A stretch of 64,000 bases of DNA from Pseudomonas sp. TMP9 (GTDB taxonomy: Bacteria; Pseudomonadota; Gammaproteobacteria; Pseudomonadales; Pseudomonadaceae). The stretch covers positions 744,001-808,000 of the forward strand of contig NZ_CP149803.1 of NCBI RefSeq assembly GCF_037943105.1. Reading direction: 5' to 3'. Both the position numbers and the translations under genes were made by a program. Under the pieces are notes generated by a model. It was not told where the DNA came from. It worked only from the letters and a program-made list of their open reading frames with translations, and made no database searches. Positions within the stretch are counted from its first letter, which is position 1, and each line of letters opens with the position of its first letter. Shown here one piece after another: positions 17,257 to 26,202 of the stretch.

Positions 17257-18537
17257 ATGAAAAACACCAATGAATCGTTGATGAAACGCCGCGAAGCCGC
17301 TGTACCGCGCGGCGTCGGTCAGATTCACCCGATTTTTGCCGACACGGCCAAAAACGTCACCGTGATCGACGTAGAAGGTCGTGAATTTATCGATTTCGCC
17401 GGCGGCATTGCCGTCCTTAATACGGGCCATCTGCACCCCAAAGTCATCGCTGCCGTGCAGGCCCAACTGGGCAAGCTCACCCATACCTGCTTTCAGGTGC
17501 TGGCGTATGAGCCCTATGTTGAGCTGTGCGAAAAGATCAACGCCAAGGTGCCCGGCGATTTTGTGAAGAAAACCCTGTTGGTCACCACCGGCTCTGAGGC
17601 GGTCGAGAACGCGGTGAAGATTGCCCGTGCGGCCACTGGTCGCGCTGGCGTAATTGCCTTCACCGGTGCTTATCACGGTCGCACCATGATGACCTTAGGC
17701 CTGACCGGTAAGGTTGTGCCGTACTCAGCCGGTATGGGTTTGATGCCCGGCGGTATCTTCCGCGCGCAGTACCCGTGCGAATTACATGGCGTCAGCAGCG
17801 ATGACGCCATCGCCAGCATCGAACGCATCTTCAAAAACGATGCGCAGCCGCAAGATATCGCTGCGATCATCATCGAGCCGGTGCAAGGCGAGGGCGGTTT
17901 CTATGTCGCGCCAAAAGGCTTTATGCAGCGTCTGCGCGCCTTGTGTGACCAGCATGGCATTCTGCTGATTGCGGACGAAGTGCAAACTGGCGCAGGTCGC
18001 ACCGGGACCTTTTTTGCCATGGAGCAAATGGGCGTTAGCGCTGACCTCACCACCTTTGCTAAATCGATAGCCGGCGGTTTCCCAATCGCGGGTGTATGCG
18101 GCAAAGCCGAGTATATGGATTCGATTGCCCCTGGCGGCCTAGGCGGCACGTACGCAGGCAACCCGATTTCGTGCGTTGCCGCGCTGGCCGTGATGGAGGT
18201 TTTTGACGAGGAAAACCTGCTGGAGCGCTGCAAAATCGTCGGCGAACGTTTGGTCGGCGGGCTAAAAGCCATCCAAGCCAAACATAACGTCATCGGTGAA
18301 GTGCGTGCCCTCGGTGCGATGATTGCCGTCGAGTTGTTTGAGGGTGGCGACCCTCACAAACCGGCGGCTGCGCTGGTCGCTCAAGTGGTGGCCAAAGCCC
18401 GCGACAAAGGGCTCATCCTGCTGTCCTGTGGCACCTATGGCAACGTACTGCGTGTGCTGGTACCGCTGACAGCAGAAGACACCTTGCTGGATAAAGGCAT
18501 GGCCATTATTGCCGAGTGCTTCGATGAGCTCGCCTAA
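17257..18537 (+). CDS. gabT: 4-aminobutyrate (5-aminovalerate) aminotransferase
   Basis: 426 residues, the same length as E. coli GabT. It is a class-III PLP aminotransferase: PLP lysine at K269 in FAKSIAGGFPIAG, the ADEVQTGAGRTG segment and TTGSEAVENAVKIARAATG. It transfers the amino group of GABA to 2-oxoglutarate, giving succinate semialdehyde for GabD. The ATG at 17257 is preceded by GAGGAG; an ATG at 17245 overlaps that site and is rejected. It is the last gene before a good terminator. Confidence 0.9.
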   Translation: MKNTNESLMKRREAAVPRGVGQIHPIFADTAKNVTVIDVEGREFIDFAGGIAVLNTGHLHPKVIAAVQAQLGKLTHTCFQVLAYEPYVELCEKINAKVPGDFVKKTLLVTTGSEAVENAVKIARAATGRAGVIAFTGAYHGRTMMTLGLTGKVVPYSAGMGLMPGGIFRAQYPCELHGVSSDDAIASIERIFKNDAQPQDIAAIIIEPVQGEGGFYVAPKGFMQRLRALCDQHGILLIADEVQTGAGRTGTFFAMEQMGVSADLTTFAKSIAGGFPIAGVCGKAEYMDSIAPGGLGGTYAGNPISCVAALAVMEVFDEENLLERCKIVGERLVGGLKAIQAKHNVIGEVRALGAMIAVELFEGGDPHKPAAALVAQVVAKARDKGLILLSCGTYGNVLRVLVPLTAEDTLLDKGMAIIAECFDELA

Positions 18538-18615
18538 CGTTTACCGCGTCGCAGGTAACGCTAAGCGGCCCTTAGCTCAGGTGCACTAACTGCTGAAGGT
18601 GACTGTTTCGGCATT

Positions 18616-18647
18616 AAAAAACCGCTCAATTAGGAGCGGTTTTTTTT
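18616..18647 (+). terminator. Rho-independent terminator after gabT
   Basis: 7-bp stem ACCGCTC / GAGCGGT with a 6-nt loop, flanked by an A-run and followed by eight Ts. It ends the agt-gab operon about 80 bp after gabT. The flanking A and T runs lengthen the stem. Confidence 0.88.
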
Positions 18648-18919
18648 GGTCAAATTATTACATCGCAGTTATTGCGATATACAAACGTGACTGATCAGAA
18701 ATAGATTACCCCACGGTCTATACCGCCGCTAAATTCAAACAGGTGCAGCGGGCATTCTGCTTGTTCTCATGCCGCCTTTAGGCGCATACACGCAAGCTGG
18801 GTAGCGTTAAAAGTAAATTGTATGGTCCTGTTTTTTGCCCGGTGCCTACTCTATAAATCCGTTTAACTAAACCGCCGCTGTCGCATTGCAGCGGCCATCA
18901 ATAATAAGGGCGTGCATTC

Positions 18920-20299
18920 ATGTTGGGTAATTTAGGGTTGTTTTTCGGGCTTGCATTACTGATATGGATGGCCCTGCGCGGCGTCAATATTTTAATTGCG
19001 GCGTTGTTATGTTCGCTGGTTATTGCGCTGACTAACGACTTGGCAATACCGCAAACATTGCTTGAGTACTTCCCTTTCGGGCCGTTGGGTGCCTTCAGCT
19101 TCGCCGGTAAATTTTTCGTTCTGTTTCTCTGCGGCGCGATCTTCGGCAAGGTTATGGCCGCCAGCCAAGCGGCCAGTAGCATTGCCCAAGCCATTACTCG
19201 CAGCTTAGGCATTAAGCGCACGTTGTGGGTGACGGTGGCGGTTTGCGCGTTGCTGACCTACGGCGGTGTGGTGGTGTTTGTAGTGATTTTCACCATGTAC
19301 CCACTCGGTATCACCCTGATGCGTGAGGCTAATCTGCCTAAGCGGCTGTTTTGCGCTGCAGCGGCGCTGGGGTCGGGCACGTTCACCATGACTGCATTAC
19401 CCGGCTCACCGTCAATCCATAACGTCATTGCTTCCAATGCCTTGGGTACCGATCTGTTTGCCGGTGCAGGTATTGGCTTGCTGGCGAGCGCGGTGATGAT
19501 CACCTTAGGCATGGCGTACTTGCAGCGTGAATGGCGCGTTGCCAGCGCTCGCGGTGAGGGTTTTGAGGTCAATGCTCAGGATTTGCGCATGGAGCAAATG
19601 GCCGGTGAGCCTGGCGCGGGGCCGCATTGGGGTATGGCATTGGTGCCAATTTTAGTGGTGCTGGGCGTCATCATGTTGCCTCGCGTGCTGCTCAGTGCTG
19701 GGCTGCCCCTTGATGGCGGGCTGTTCAGTCAAATGCTCAGTTTCAGCCAGAGCCAGCCCATCATTTGGCCGAGTTTGGCGCTGGTGATTGCCACGCTGTC
19801 GGCCATTGTGCTGTTCCCGGCGCTGCGCCGTAATACCTTCGCCATGCTTGGTCAGGGCGCAGACGACTCGATTATGCCGCTGCTGAATACGGCGGCTGTG
19901 ATCGGCTTCGGCAGCGTTGTCACGCAAACAGCAGGCTTTAGTCAGTTCGTTCAGTGGGTATTGTCGGTGGACTTACCGCCGCTGCTGTCCATTGTGGCCT
20001 CGGTCAGCGTGGTGTCTGGCATCGTCGGCTCATCCTCCGGCGGGCTGCAGATATTTATGCAAACGCTTGCGCCTAAGTATCTTGAAATGGGTGTGGAGCC
20101 AGAAGTACTGCACCGTATCGCTAATATTGCCGCCGGTGGCCTGGATTCACTGCCACATTGCGGTGCTGTGATTGCCATGTTGATGATCATGGGCCTCAAC
20201 CATAAGCAGGCTTATAAAGATATTTTTGTGGTGACGGTGCTAGTGCCCCTTGCGGCAGTGCTGGTTTGCGTTGGCGTATTGAGTCTGATGGCGAGCTGA
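18920..20299 (+). CDS. GntP-family permease
   Basis: 459 residues, very hydrophobic, with about 12 predicted membrane helices. Features such as TMTALPGSPSIHNVI and GGLDSLPHCGAVIAML fit the GntP (gluconate/organic acid:H+) family, whose members are about 440-470 residues. The substrate cannot be read. The neighbour GMC dehydrogenase suggests a hydroxylated acid or alcohol that is imported and then oxidised. The about 270 bp upstream, after the gabT terminator, must hold its promoter; I see no clear motif there. Confidence 0.78.
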   Translation: MLGNLGLFFGLALLIWMALRGVNILIAALLCSLVIALTNDLAIPQTLLEYFPFGPLGAFSFAGKFFVLFLCGAIFGKVMAASQAASSIAQAITRSLGIKRTLWVTVAVCALLTYGGVVVFVVIFTMYPLGITLMREANLPKRLFCAAAALGSGTFTMTALPGSPSIHNVIASNALGTDLFAGAGIGLLASAVMITLGMAYLQREWRVASARGEGFEVNAQDLRMEQMAGEPGAGPHWGMALVPILVVLGVIMLPRVLLSAGLPLDGGLFSQMLSFSQSQPIIWPSLALVIATLSAIVLFPALRRNTFAMLGQGADDSIMPLLNTAAVIGFGSVVTQTAGFSQFVQWVLSVDLPPLLSIVASVSVVSGIVGSSSGGLQIFMQTLAPKYLEMGVEPEVLHRIANIAAGGLDSLPHCGAVIAMLMIMGLNHKQAYKDIFVVTVLVPLAAVLVCVGVLSLMAS

Positions 20300-20378
20300 T
20301 TACGCAGTCGCTGGCGCCACACGTTAAATAACCGACGAGCCATGAGCCGTTGGCTGCAGCGAAAACCACGTGCATATT

Positions 20379-20415
20379 AGGCAGGCGGCGAGGTGCAAGA
20401 CCTCGCCGCCTGCCT
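20379..20415. terminator. Long perfect hairpin between permease and GMC dehydrogenase
   Basis: A 16-bp perfect inverted repeat (20379-20394 and 20400-20415) around a 5-nt loop, GC-rich, without a clear T-run on either strand. It may stabilise or attenuate the mRNA, or be a bidirectional stop. It lies 80 bp after the permease stop and about 60 bp before the GMC gene start. Confidence 0.55.
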
Positions 20416-20473
20416 TAACGGCCGTAAGCGCAGAGGCTCAATAAAAATAATAATGACGCCAGGAGCGACCAGC

Positions 20474-22072
20474 ATGCAGCAAGAATTTGACTACATAATT
20501 GTGGGGGGCGGTTCCAGCGGCTGCGCCTTAGCGGGTCGCCTCAGTGAAAACCCAACTGTTTCTGTGGCCCTTTTGGAAGCCGGTGGTGATGGCAACACAT
20601 TGCTCACTAACGTCCCTGCTGCGCTGATTTTTACTGTGCCCAGAAAGCTCAATAACTGGGGTTTTGAAACCGTTCCACAAGCCGGCCTAAATGGCCGCAA
20701 AGGCTACCAGCCGCGCGGTAAGGTGTTGGGCGGCTCATCGGCGATCAATGCCATGGAGTACGTTCGCGGTCATCAGAGCGACTACAACCACTGGGCTGCA
20801 CTGGGTAACACCGGCTGGTCGTTTGCAGATGTGCTGCCGTACTTTATAAAAAGTGAAAACAACCACGACATCAAAGACCAATGGCATGGCCAAAACGGCC
20901 CGCTGCACGTCAGTCATCTGCGCACCGACAACCCCTTTCAGCAGTACTTCAAAGACGCCGCCGTGCAAGCGGGTTTCCCGCTCAACGATGACTTTAACGG
21001 CCCCGAGCAAGAAGGCTTAGGCACCTATCAGGTCACGCAGTTTGAGGGCGAGCGTTGCAGCGCTTACCGAGCTTATTTGCACCCTGTTAAAGACCAGCGC
21101 AAAAATCTACTGATTGAAACCGCCGCCATGACCCACCGCGTGTTGTTCGAAGGTAAGCGCGCAGTGGGCGTGGAATATCGTCAAGGCGGCGTGATCAAAA
21201 CAATTCGCGCTCGGCGTGAAGTCATTCTCTGCGCCGGCGCTTTTCAGTCACCGCAGCTCTTGCTGCTGTCGGGCATTGGCGATGCCGATGAACTGCAAAA
21301 GCTCGATATCCCGGTGCTGCATCACTTACCCGGCGTGGGTAAAAACCTGCAAGACCATCCCGACTTTATTTTTGGTTACTGCTCAAAAGACACCCACTTG
21401 GTAGGGTTTTCTATCAAGGGCCTATTACGAATGGGCAAAGAAGTTCTGCGCTACTGGCGTGAGCGTCGCGGCACGCTGAGCACTAACTATGCGGAGAGCG
21501 GCGGGTTTCTCAAAACACAGCCTGAGTTAAGCGAGCCAGACATCCAGCTCAGCTTCGTTATCGCCCGCGTTGACGACCATGGCCGTAAGTTACATATCAG
21601 CCATGGGTTGTCCTGCCATGTCTGCCTGCTGCGCCCTAAGAGCATCGGTTACGTTGGCCTGTACGATAAAAACCCCGAATCGCCACCACTCATTGACCCC
21701 AATTTTCTTCAGCATCCAGACGATGTCGAGAACATGTTGGCCGCCTATAAAATGACTGAGAAGCTAATGAAAGCGCCGGCGCTGGCTCAGCATCTCACCG
21801 AAGATGCCATCACCGCGCATGTGCGCACTGACGACGATATTCGCGCCATTTTGCGTGAGCGCGTTGACACCGTGTACCACCCCGTTGGTACCTGCAAAAT
21901 GGGTGTCGATGACATAGCTGTTGTCGACCCTAGGCTGCGGGTTTATGGCGTGAGTGGTTTGCGTGTTGTTGATGCGTCCATCATGCCGACGTTGTTAGGC
22001 GGCAACACCAATGCGCCCGCCATCATGATTGGCGAGAAGGCCGCTGATATGATTCTGCAAGACTTCGGCTAG
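20474..22072 (+). CDS. GMC-family FAD-dependent alcohol/choline dehydrogenase
   Basis: 532 residues. The N-terminal FAD-binding motif is VGGGSSGCALAGRL, with GMC signature 1 GKVLGGSSAINAMEY and the C-terminal HPVGTCKMG and GNTNAPAIMIGEKAAD with the usual active-site His/Asn pair. It resembles AlkJ and BetA membrane-associated dehydrogenases that pass electrons to the respiratory chain. The start at 20474 is preceded by AGGAG; an upstream ATG at 20453 overlaps that site. The true alcohol substrate is unknown. Confidence 0.85.
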   Translation: MQQEFDYIIVGGGSSGCALAGRLSENPTVSVALLEAGGDGNTLLTNVPAALIFTVPRKLNNWGFETVPQAGLNGRKGYQPRGKVLGGSSAINAMEYVRGHQSDYNHWAALGNTGWSFADVLPYFIKSENNHDIKDQWHGQNGPLHVSHLRTDNPFQQYFKDAAVQAGFPLNDDFNGPEQEGLGTYQVTQFEGERCSAYRAYLHPVKDQRKNLLIETAAMTHRVLFEGKRAVGVEYRQGGVIKTIRARREVILCAGAFQSPQLLLLSGIGDADELQKLDIPVLHHLPGVGKNLQDHPDFIFGYCSKDTHLVGFSIKGLLRMGKEVLRYWRERRGTLSTNYAESGGFLKTQPELSEPDIQLSFVIARVDDHGRKLHISHGLSCHVCLLRPKSIGYVGLYDKNPESPPLIDPNFLQHPDDVENMLAAYKMTEKLMKAPALAQHLTEDAITAHVRTDDDIRAILRERVDTVYHPVGTCKMGVDDIAVVDPRLRVYGVSGLRVVDASIMPTLLGGNTNAPAIMIGEKAADMILQDFG

Positions 22073-22142
22073 CTCAGCTGTGAAGCTTCCCTACCGGCAT
22101 CACCCATGGCAGTGACGATGCCCAGCACCCGGACGGCTCTGT

Positions 22143-22832
22143 ATGCAAGACAGCATTAAACTGTGGGATTTGCCCCTGCGCTTGTTTCACTGGCTATTGG
22201 CCGCCTGCGTCAGCGGTTCGCTGGTCACCGGTTGGCTGGGCGGCGGCCTGATGGTCTGGCACGGGCGGCTTGGTTTGGCGGTGTTTGGCCTGCTGGTGTT
22301 TCGTCTGGGCTGGGGGCTTTGCGGTTCAACTTATGCACGCTGGTCCACCATTCTCCCATCGCTTATGTCCATCCCCCAGTACTTAAAAGGGCAGTGGCGC
22401 GCGGCTGGGCATAACCCATTGGGTGTGTTGTCGCTGCTGGCCATGCTGGCGCTGTTGAGTTTTCAGGTCGCAAGCGGCTTGTTTGCCAACGATGACATCG
22501 CCATGAAGGGGCCCTTACAACCGTTGATCAGCTCGGCTACGAGTGACTGGCTGACGTCGCTGCATCGTCAAGCTAAGTGGCTGTTGCTGGCACTCATCGG
22601 CCTGCATGTGGCAGCAATTTTAGTTTACCGGCTGCGCGGCAAAGCCTTGCTGCGCGCCATGATCAATGGCCGTGCCACGCGTGAACATGCAACACAACAA
22701 GACGCACGAGGCGGCACGTGGCTGCAGGCCGCACTGGTGTTGTTATTGGCGCTAGGCGCGGTTTGGGCTGTGCAGGAATTGCCGAGCTACATCGTGCCCG
22801 CACCTGCCGCCGCGCCCGCTTTGAATTGGTAG
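22143..22832 (+). CDS. Cytochrome b561-type membrane protein
   Basis: 229 residues with four main membrane helices and histidines placed for two b hemes (LRLFHWLL, VWHGRLGL, SLHRQAKW, GLHVAAI), followed by a C-terminal single helix. It fits the cytochrome b561/Ni-hydrogenase b-subunit family. It converges on a cytochrome c' gene and follows the GMC dehydrogenase, so a role in electron transfer between quinone and periplasmic c' is possible (inference). Confidence 0.8.
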   Translation: MQDSIKLWDLPLRLFHWLLAACVSGSLVTGWLGGGLMVWHGRLGLAVFGLLVFRLGWGLCGSTYARWSTILPSLMSIPQYLKGQWRAAGHNPLGVLSLLAMLALLSFQVASGLFANDDIAMKGPLQPLISSATSDWLTSLHRQAKWLLLALIGLHVAAILVYRLRGKALLRAMINGRATREHATQQDARGGTWLQAALVLLLALGAVWAVQELPSYIVPAPAAAPALNW

Positions 22833-22869
22833 AGAGGCGGCCGCCACCGTAGCCGCCAGCCGTCTGTGG

Positions 22870-23334
22870 TTACTCGGCGCGGAATTTATCGTGGCACGCT
22901 TTGCATGAGTTACCCAATGCGCCGAACGCTTGCTTGATAGCAGCCTGGTCATTGCCAGCCGCAACGGTTTTTAGCTGATTGGCGTTTTTCACGTACTCCG
23001 CGCCAATACGGCTGACTTCTTCTAAGTTGCTAAAAAACTCAGGCTTGAGACGGGTCATATCGCCCAGTTGTGCGGTCGTGGTGTCAGGCCCGAACAGCGC
23101 GCCCATGCCCGAGTTAGCGATGCCTGCAATAGCGTCGGCGGCTGCAGCGACCTTGGCTTGATCGTAAGGCTCGGTGCCATCAACCACCTGCGCCTTGATC
23201 TTGCCCATGTTCCACGACATAAACTGGTAGCCAGCTTGGCGCACCTCCACCTGCTTCTCAGGCTTCAGTTGCGCCTGCGCAACGCTCGCGAACAGCAGGG
23301 CGCTGGCAAGCGCACTCATCATCAGAACCTTCAT
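22870..23334 (-). CDS. Periplasmic cytochrome c' (c556 family)
   Basis: 154 residues. Signal peptide MKVLMMSALASALLFASVAQA, then a four-helix-bundle cytochrome c' domain with the single heme-binding motif CKACH at the very C-terminus, as usual for this class. Convergent with the cytochrome b561 gene, 37 bp apart. Cytochromes b561 and c' often occur side by side. A clear AAGGAG-type site precedes the ATG. Confidence 0.88.
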   Translation of the reverse strand: MKVLMMSALASALLFASVAQAQLKPEKQVEVRQAGYQFMSWNMGKIKAQVVDGTEPYDQAKVAAAADAIAGIANSGMGALFGPDTTTAQLGDMTRLKPEFFSNLEEVSRIGAEYVKNANQLKTVAAGNDQAAIKQAFGALGNSCKACHDKFRAE

Positions 23335-23448
23335 GATTGAACTCCTTTATTTTATTTATTCAGGCATGTGTGTGCCGATTAGTACTGTACCCGGCTGAGT
23401 ATCATGGGTGCGATTCACTTGCTTGTGCGAATTATCCGCCTGAAATAA

Positions 23449-23631
23449 GTCATCTACTCGACCGGTCTAGTCAGATCGACCATCTACAAGTATATCGGGG
23501 AGGGCAACTTCCCGAAGTCGGTCTCGTTGGGCGAACGTTGCGTTGGCTGGGTCGACACCGAAGTGCAGGAGTGGATCTTGGAAAGGATAAAGGAGCGCGA
23601 CGTGACTGCGGGAGATACCTCGCGCAGTTAG
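23449..23631 (+). pseudogene. 5'-truncated AlpA-type phage regulator remnant
   Basis: The frame reads TGLVRSTIYKYIGEGNFPKS and then VDTEVQEWILERIKER, which is the AlpA/MerR-like helix-turn-helix core, and ends at TAG 23629. The first dozen residues, including any start codon, are missing; a TAA lies just upstream in frame. It is a scar of an integrated element next to the Fic/metal accessory block. Confidence 0.65.
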
Positions 23632-23671
23632 AGCTGTTCGCTAACACAGTGGCGGCAAAGGCTGGCTAAGG

Positions 23672-24545
23672 CTAGATAAATACCTTGTTCCAGTTCCGGC
23701 TGACCAGTGCCTGGCAGGCTTCTGCAGTGCCGCCAAAGCATCTCCGGGAAACTGTCTGCATGCTGACTTCTGTGGCATACGTAATGCCGATTCCATCTTG
23801 ATCCACTAGCACTCCGCCGGCGCCAATTAGCAGCGCATGACCGGCAGCCACGTCGTGCGCAGAGACAGGCACAAGTGATACACCTGCATCCCCCATCACC
23901 TGCAGCTACTCGTGCCAACCGATAGGCGATGCTAGGCATCGCAATAAAGCTGCCGGGGGAGCACAATTCTGAATTGACCTCGTGCTTGCCTTTTGCTGCC
24001 GTGCTGACCATAACTTTGCTGCTTTGATTCCATTCCTTTTGGGGAAGAGTTGCGACGACTGGTTTTCCATTGCGCAGCAAAGTTGGTGAACCTTTGGCCC
24101 ATGCGATGCAGTCAGGTTTCCCCTCGTCAAGAACAGGGGCATAAACCACGCCAAGCACCGGTTGTGAATCTTCTAGTAGGCCGACCGATATAGCAGAGCC
24201 TTTGTGGCCTTTCAGAAAGTCGGCAGTTCCGTCATTGGGGTCAACAACCCAGCAATGCTGTGCTCCAGTTAGCCGATAACCTGTTTCTTCTCCCCAGAAG
24301 TCGCAGTCGAGCAACTGAAGGAGCACTGGCTTCAACATTGACTCAATCTCGATATCTACTTCTGCCTTATCACCTGAGCCACGAGTTCCACTCGGGCGCT
24401 GCCACTCGGCGATTAGAAGCTAGCCCGTGTCTTCTACTAGCTGGATGACACTCGACAGCAATTTTTCGTAATCCTTACGGCTCTGCTCTGAATGCTTGTT
24501 CGTCCTTTGCGGGGCCTGTTCATTGATGGCTGTCCTTGAACTCAT
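23672..24545 (-). pseudogene. Inositol-monophosphatase/CysQ-family protein, inactivated
   Basis: The residues FWGEETGYR, WVVDPNDGTADFLKGH and, near the end, AHDVAAGHALLIGAGGV are IMPase-family metal and phosphate motifs. Two lesions are visible: an in-frame TAG at 24422-24420 after about 40 codons, and a frameshift in a run of five Cs (23890-23894, + strand) where four would restore the frame. The ATG at 24545 overlaps the Fic gene stop (ATGA), so the two were co-translated. It may once have removed phosphate from a nucleotide or sugar phosphate; the substrate is unknown. Sequencing error is possible for the frameshift but not easily for both. Confidence 0.75.
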
Positions 24546-25906
24546 CAGTATCCATGGAGCGATTTCCATGACATGAACTCCGATGGTCGTAGCCCGTAGC
24601 GCGCTAGAACACCTTCGTGCAGTCGACGGAGTTCTTCAACGATCAGGGCCTGCACCTCGGGCTGCTCAACGCCTGAAACATGCTCAGCTACAGAGTTCTG
24701 AATGCAGGACAGCGGATCAATCTCTGGGTGTGTTACGACCTCGCGAATGGTCGTTTTGATGAGGTCTCGCCAAGTCAGACGAAGTGGGTCAGGCTCAGCA
24801 AGGTTTTGCTTGATTGCTAGGTACTCCTGCGTTGAGCGTTCGTAGGCCCAAACGTACAGGTCTCTCAATAGCTCTATCCGGGTCATTTCATAGACGCCCA
24901 GCGTGGAGCGGCTGTAGGCCTGTTCGGGTACATCCAAAAATGTCAGCGGACAAAGGTTAGCGCGGAACAATGGCAGGTTCGCCGCTAGTCGGGAGGTGCG
25001 TTTGTTGATGCCTGCAAACGGTTGCAAGTAGGGCAAATGCACCATCATGAAAAAGGACTGCTCGAACGAATCAGTAATCTGATTGGCTTTGCTGAGCAGA
25101 GCGTCCAGTGCGTCCTCAATCTGCTGTGGCGTTGATAGCGGGCGGTAGGTGCTTTTCCCAATGTCGACGGCATGCTGACGAATTCGACCTTCATCTGCTG
25201 GGTTGGGAAGTAGGTTTTCGGCCAGGCAGCTGTGTATGTTCATCAAGGTGTAGCGGTTGAACTCAGCGCTCTCGATGTTCTCGACCAGCAGCTCAATTGC
25301 GGCCTTATGGTTCAAGATCATCTTTGTTTCGATAGATGCTTTGCCTCGTGCGGCCTTGCCATTTTCAATGAGCTGTCGCGTGTCTAGCCGCGAGTAAGTG
25401 TTCCCTTCCAGGTGGCTGGATGCCCACGACAAATCAATCAGCAGGCGATTTAGAACTGCACGGCTGTATGTGCCAGCCGGCTCCACTGCATCTGTGGTTT
25501 TACCCATTCTGTGCAGTTGGCGCCGCAAAGAATCGGATAAGTAGCTAGTTTCGTTCGGTTGGTAGGAATCCAGAAAATCACGCTGGTAGCCAACTGACTT
25601 GCGCGCCTCTGTTGGTTGATTGATATAGGCGAGTACGTCCCGGCTATCTGCGGACAGCGGAATATAAGACGGGAAGTTATCGGTGTCCGCATTCAATGTG
25701 CTGGCGTCAGCCTGAGCAGCTGCAACGAAATAGCGTCGTGCTCTGCCTTCACCGCTTGCTGTGATTTGTTTGCTTTCGATTAGCTTTGCAATTTGCCGCT
25801 GCGCCGTTCTCCGAGCAATGCCGGGGTGACTGACCAGCAGCTCAGTCAGCGTCAATCCGTTCCCAGATGCTTGGATACTACTGAGTATTTCGGTGGTTGA
25901 GGGCAT
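24545..25906 (-). CDS. Fic-family protein with degenerate active-site motif
   Basis: 453 residues: an N-terminal winged-helix DNA-binding domain (about 1-70), an inhibitory-helix motif SSHLEGN near residue 165 ([S/T]xxxE[G/N] type, placed before the core), and a Fic core with QPFAGINKRTSR near residue 300. Canonical Fic is HxFx(D/E)GNxRxxR; here His is Gln and the acidic residue is Gly. Some winged-helix Fic proteins are known with Gln at the first place, so AMP transfer is doubtful. The start at 25906 leaves a palindromic repeat cluster in the leader; a longer frame from 26014 would bury it. Confidence 0.8.
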   Translation of the reverse strand: MPSTTEILSSIQASGNGLTLTELLVSHPGIARRTAQRQIAKLIESKQITASGEGRARRYFVAAAQADASTLNADTDNFPSYIPLSADSRDVLAYINQPTEARKSVGYQRDFLDSYQPNETSYLSDSLRRQLHRMGKTTDAVEPAGTYSRAVLNRLLIDLSWASSHLEGNTYSRLDTRQLIENGKAARGKASIETKMILNHKAAIELLVENIESAEFNRYTLMNIHSCLAENLLPNPADEGRIRQHAVDIGKSTYRPLSTPQQIEDALDALLSKANQITDSFEQSFFMMVHLPYLQPFAGINKRTSRLAANLPLFRANLCPLTFLDVPEQAYSRSTLGVYEMTRIELLRDLYVWAYERSTQEYLAIKQNLAEPDPLRLTWRDLIKTTIREVVTHPEIDPLSCIQNSVAEHVSGVEQPEVQALIVEELRRLHEGVLARYGLRPSEFMSWKSLHGY

Positions 25907-25934
25907 GGCTGAGTTGGCGCCGTTTAAATGCTGT

Positions 25935-25999
25935 TGGCGCAATTTTGGCGCAGTTTTCAGAACTGCGCCATTTTTGTCTAAAAATGTGGCGCAGTTTTT
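25935..25999. promoter_or_regulatory. Palindromic operator cluster upstream of fic
   Basis: Four copies of TGGCGCA(A/G)TTTT: direct copies at 25935 and 25946, an inverted copy at 25961-25970 and a direct copy at 25987. The central pair (25946-25955 and 25961-25970) forms a perfect 10-bp dyad with a 5-bp spacer. It lies 29 bp upstream of the fic start. It is probably the operator for the winged-helix domain of the Fic protein (autoregulation, inferred). Confidence 0.6.
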
Positions 26000-26014
26000 G
26001 ATGAGCTTCGCCAC

Positions 26015-26202
26015 ATCTAGGTGGGCAAGGCGTTCCAGGGAATTGCGAAAGACCGGATGTGCATGCGTTTCGGATATTGGTGCGTCCGGTCAAGATGAAC
26101 CCATGTCCAGCCTGGATCGTCAGCTTTGTGCCAAAAGCAGACATTACAGCGCCACACGCCCTTTAACGCATAAGCAGACAAGGAGCGATGTACTTAATTG
26201 GC
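26015..26202. other. Intergenic stretch upstream of fic, no gene seen
   Basis: Between the fic leader and the DUF3147 stop. Short open frames only, with no start and ribosome-binding site that convince. It may hold the fic promoter. Confidence 0.4.
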
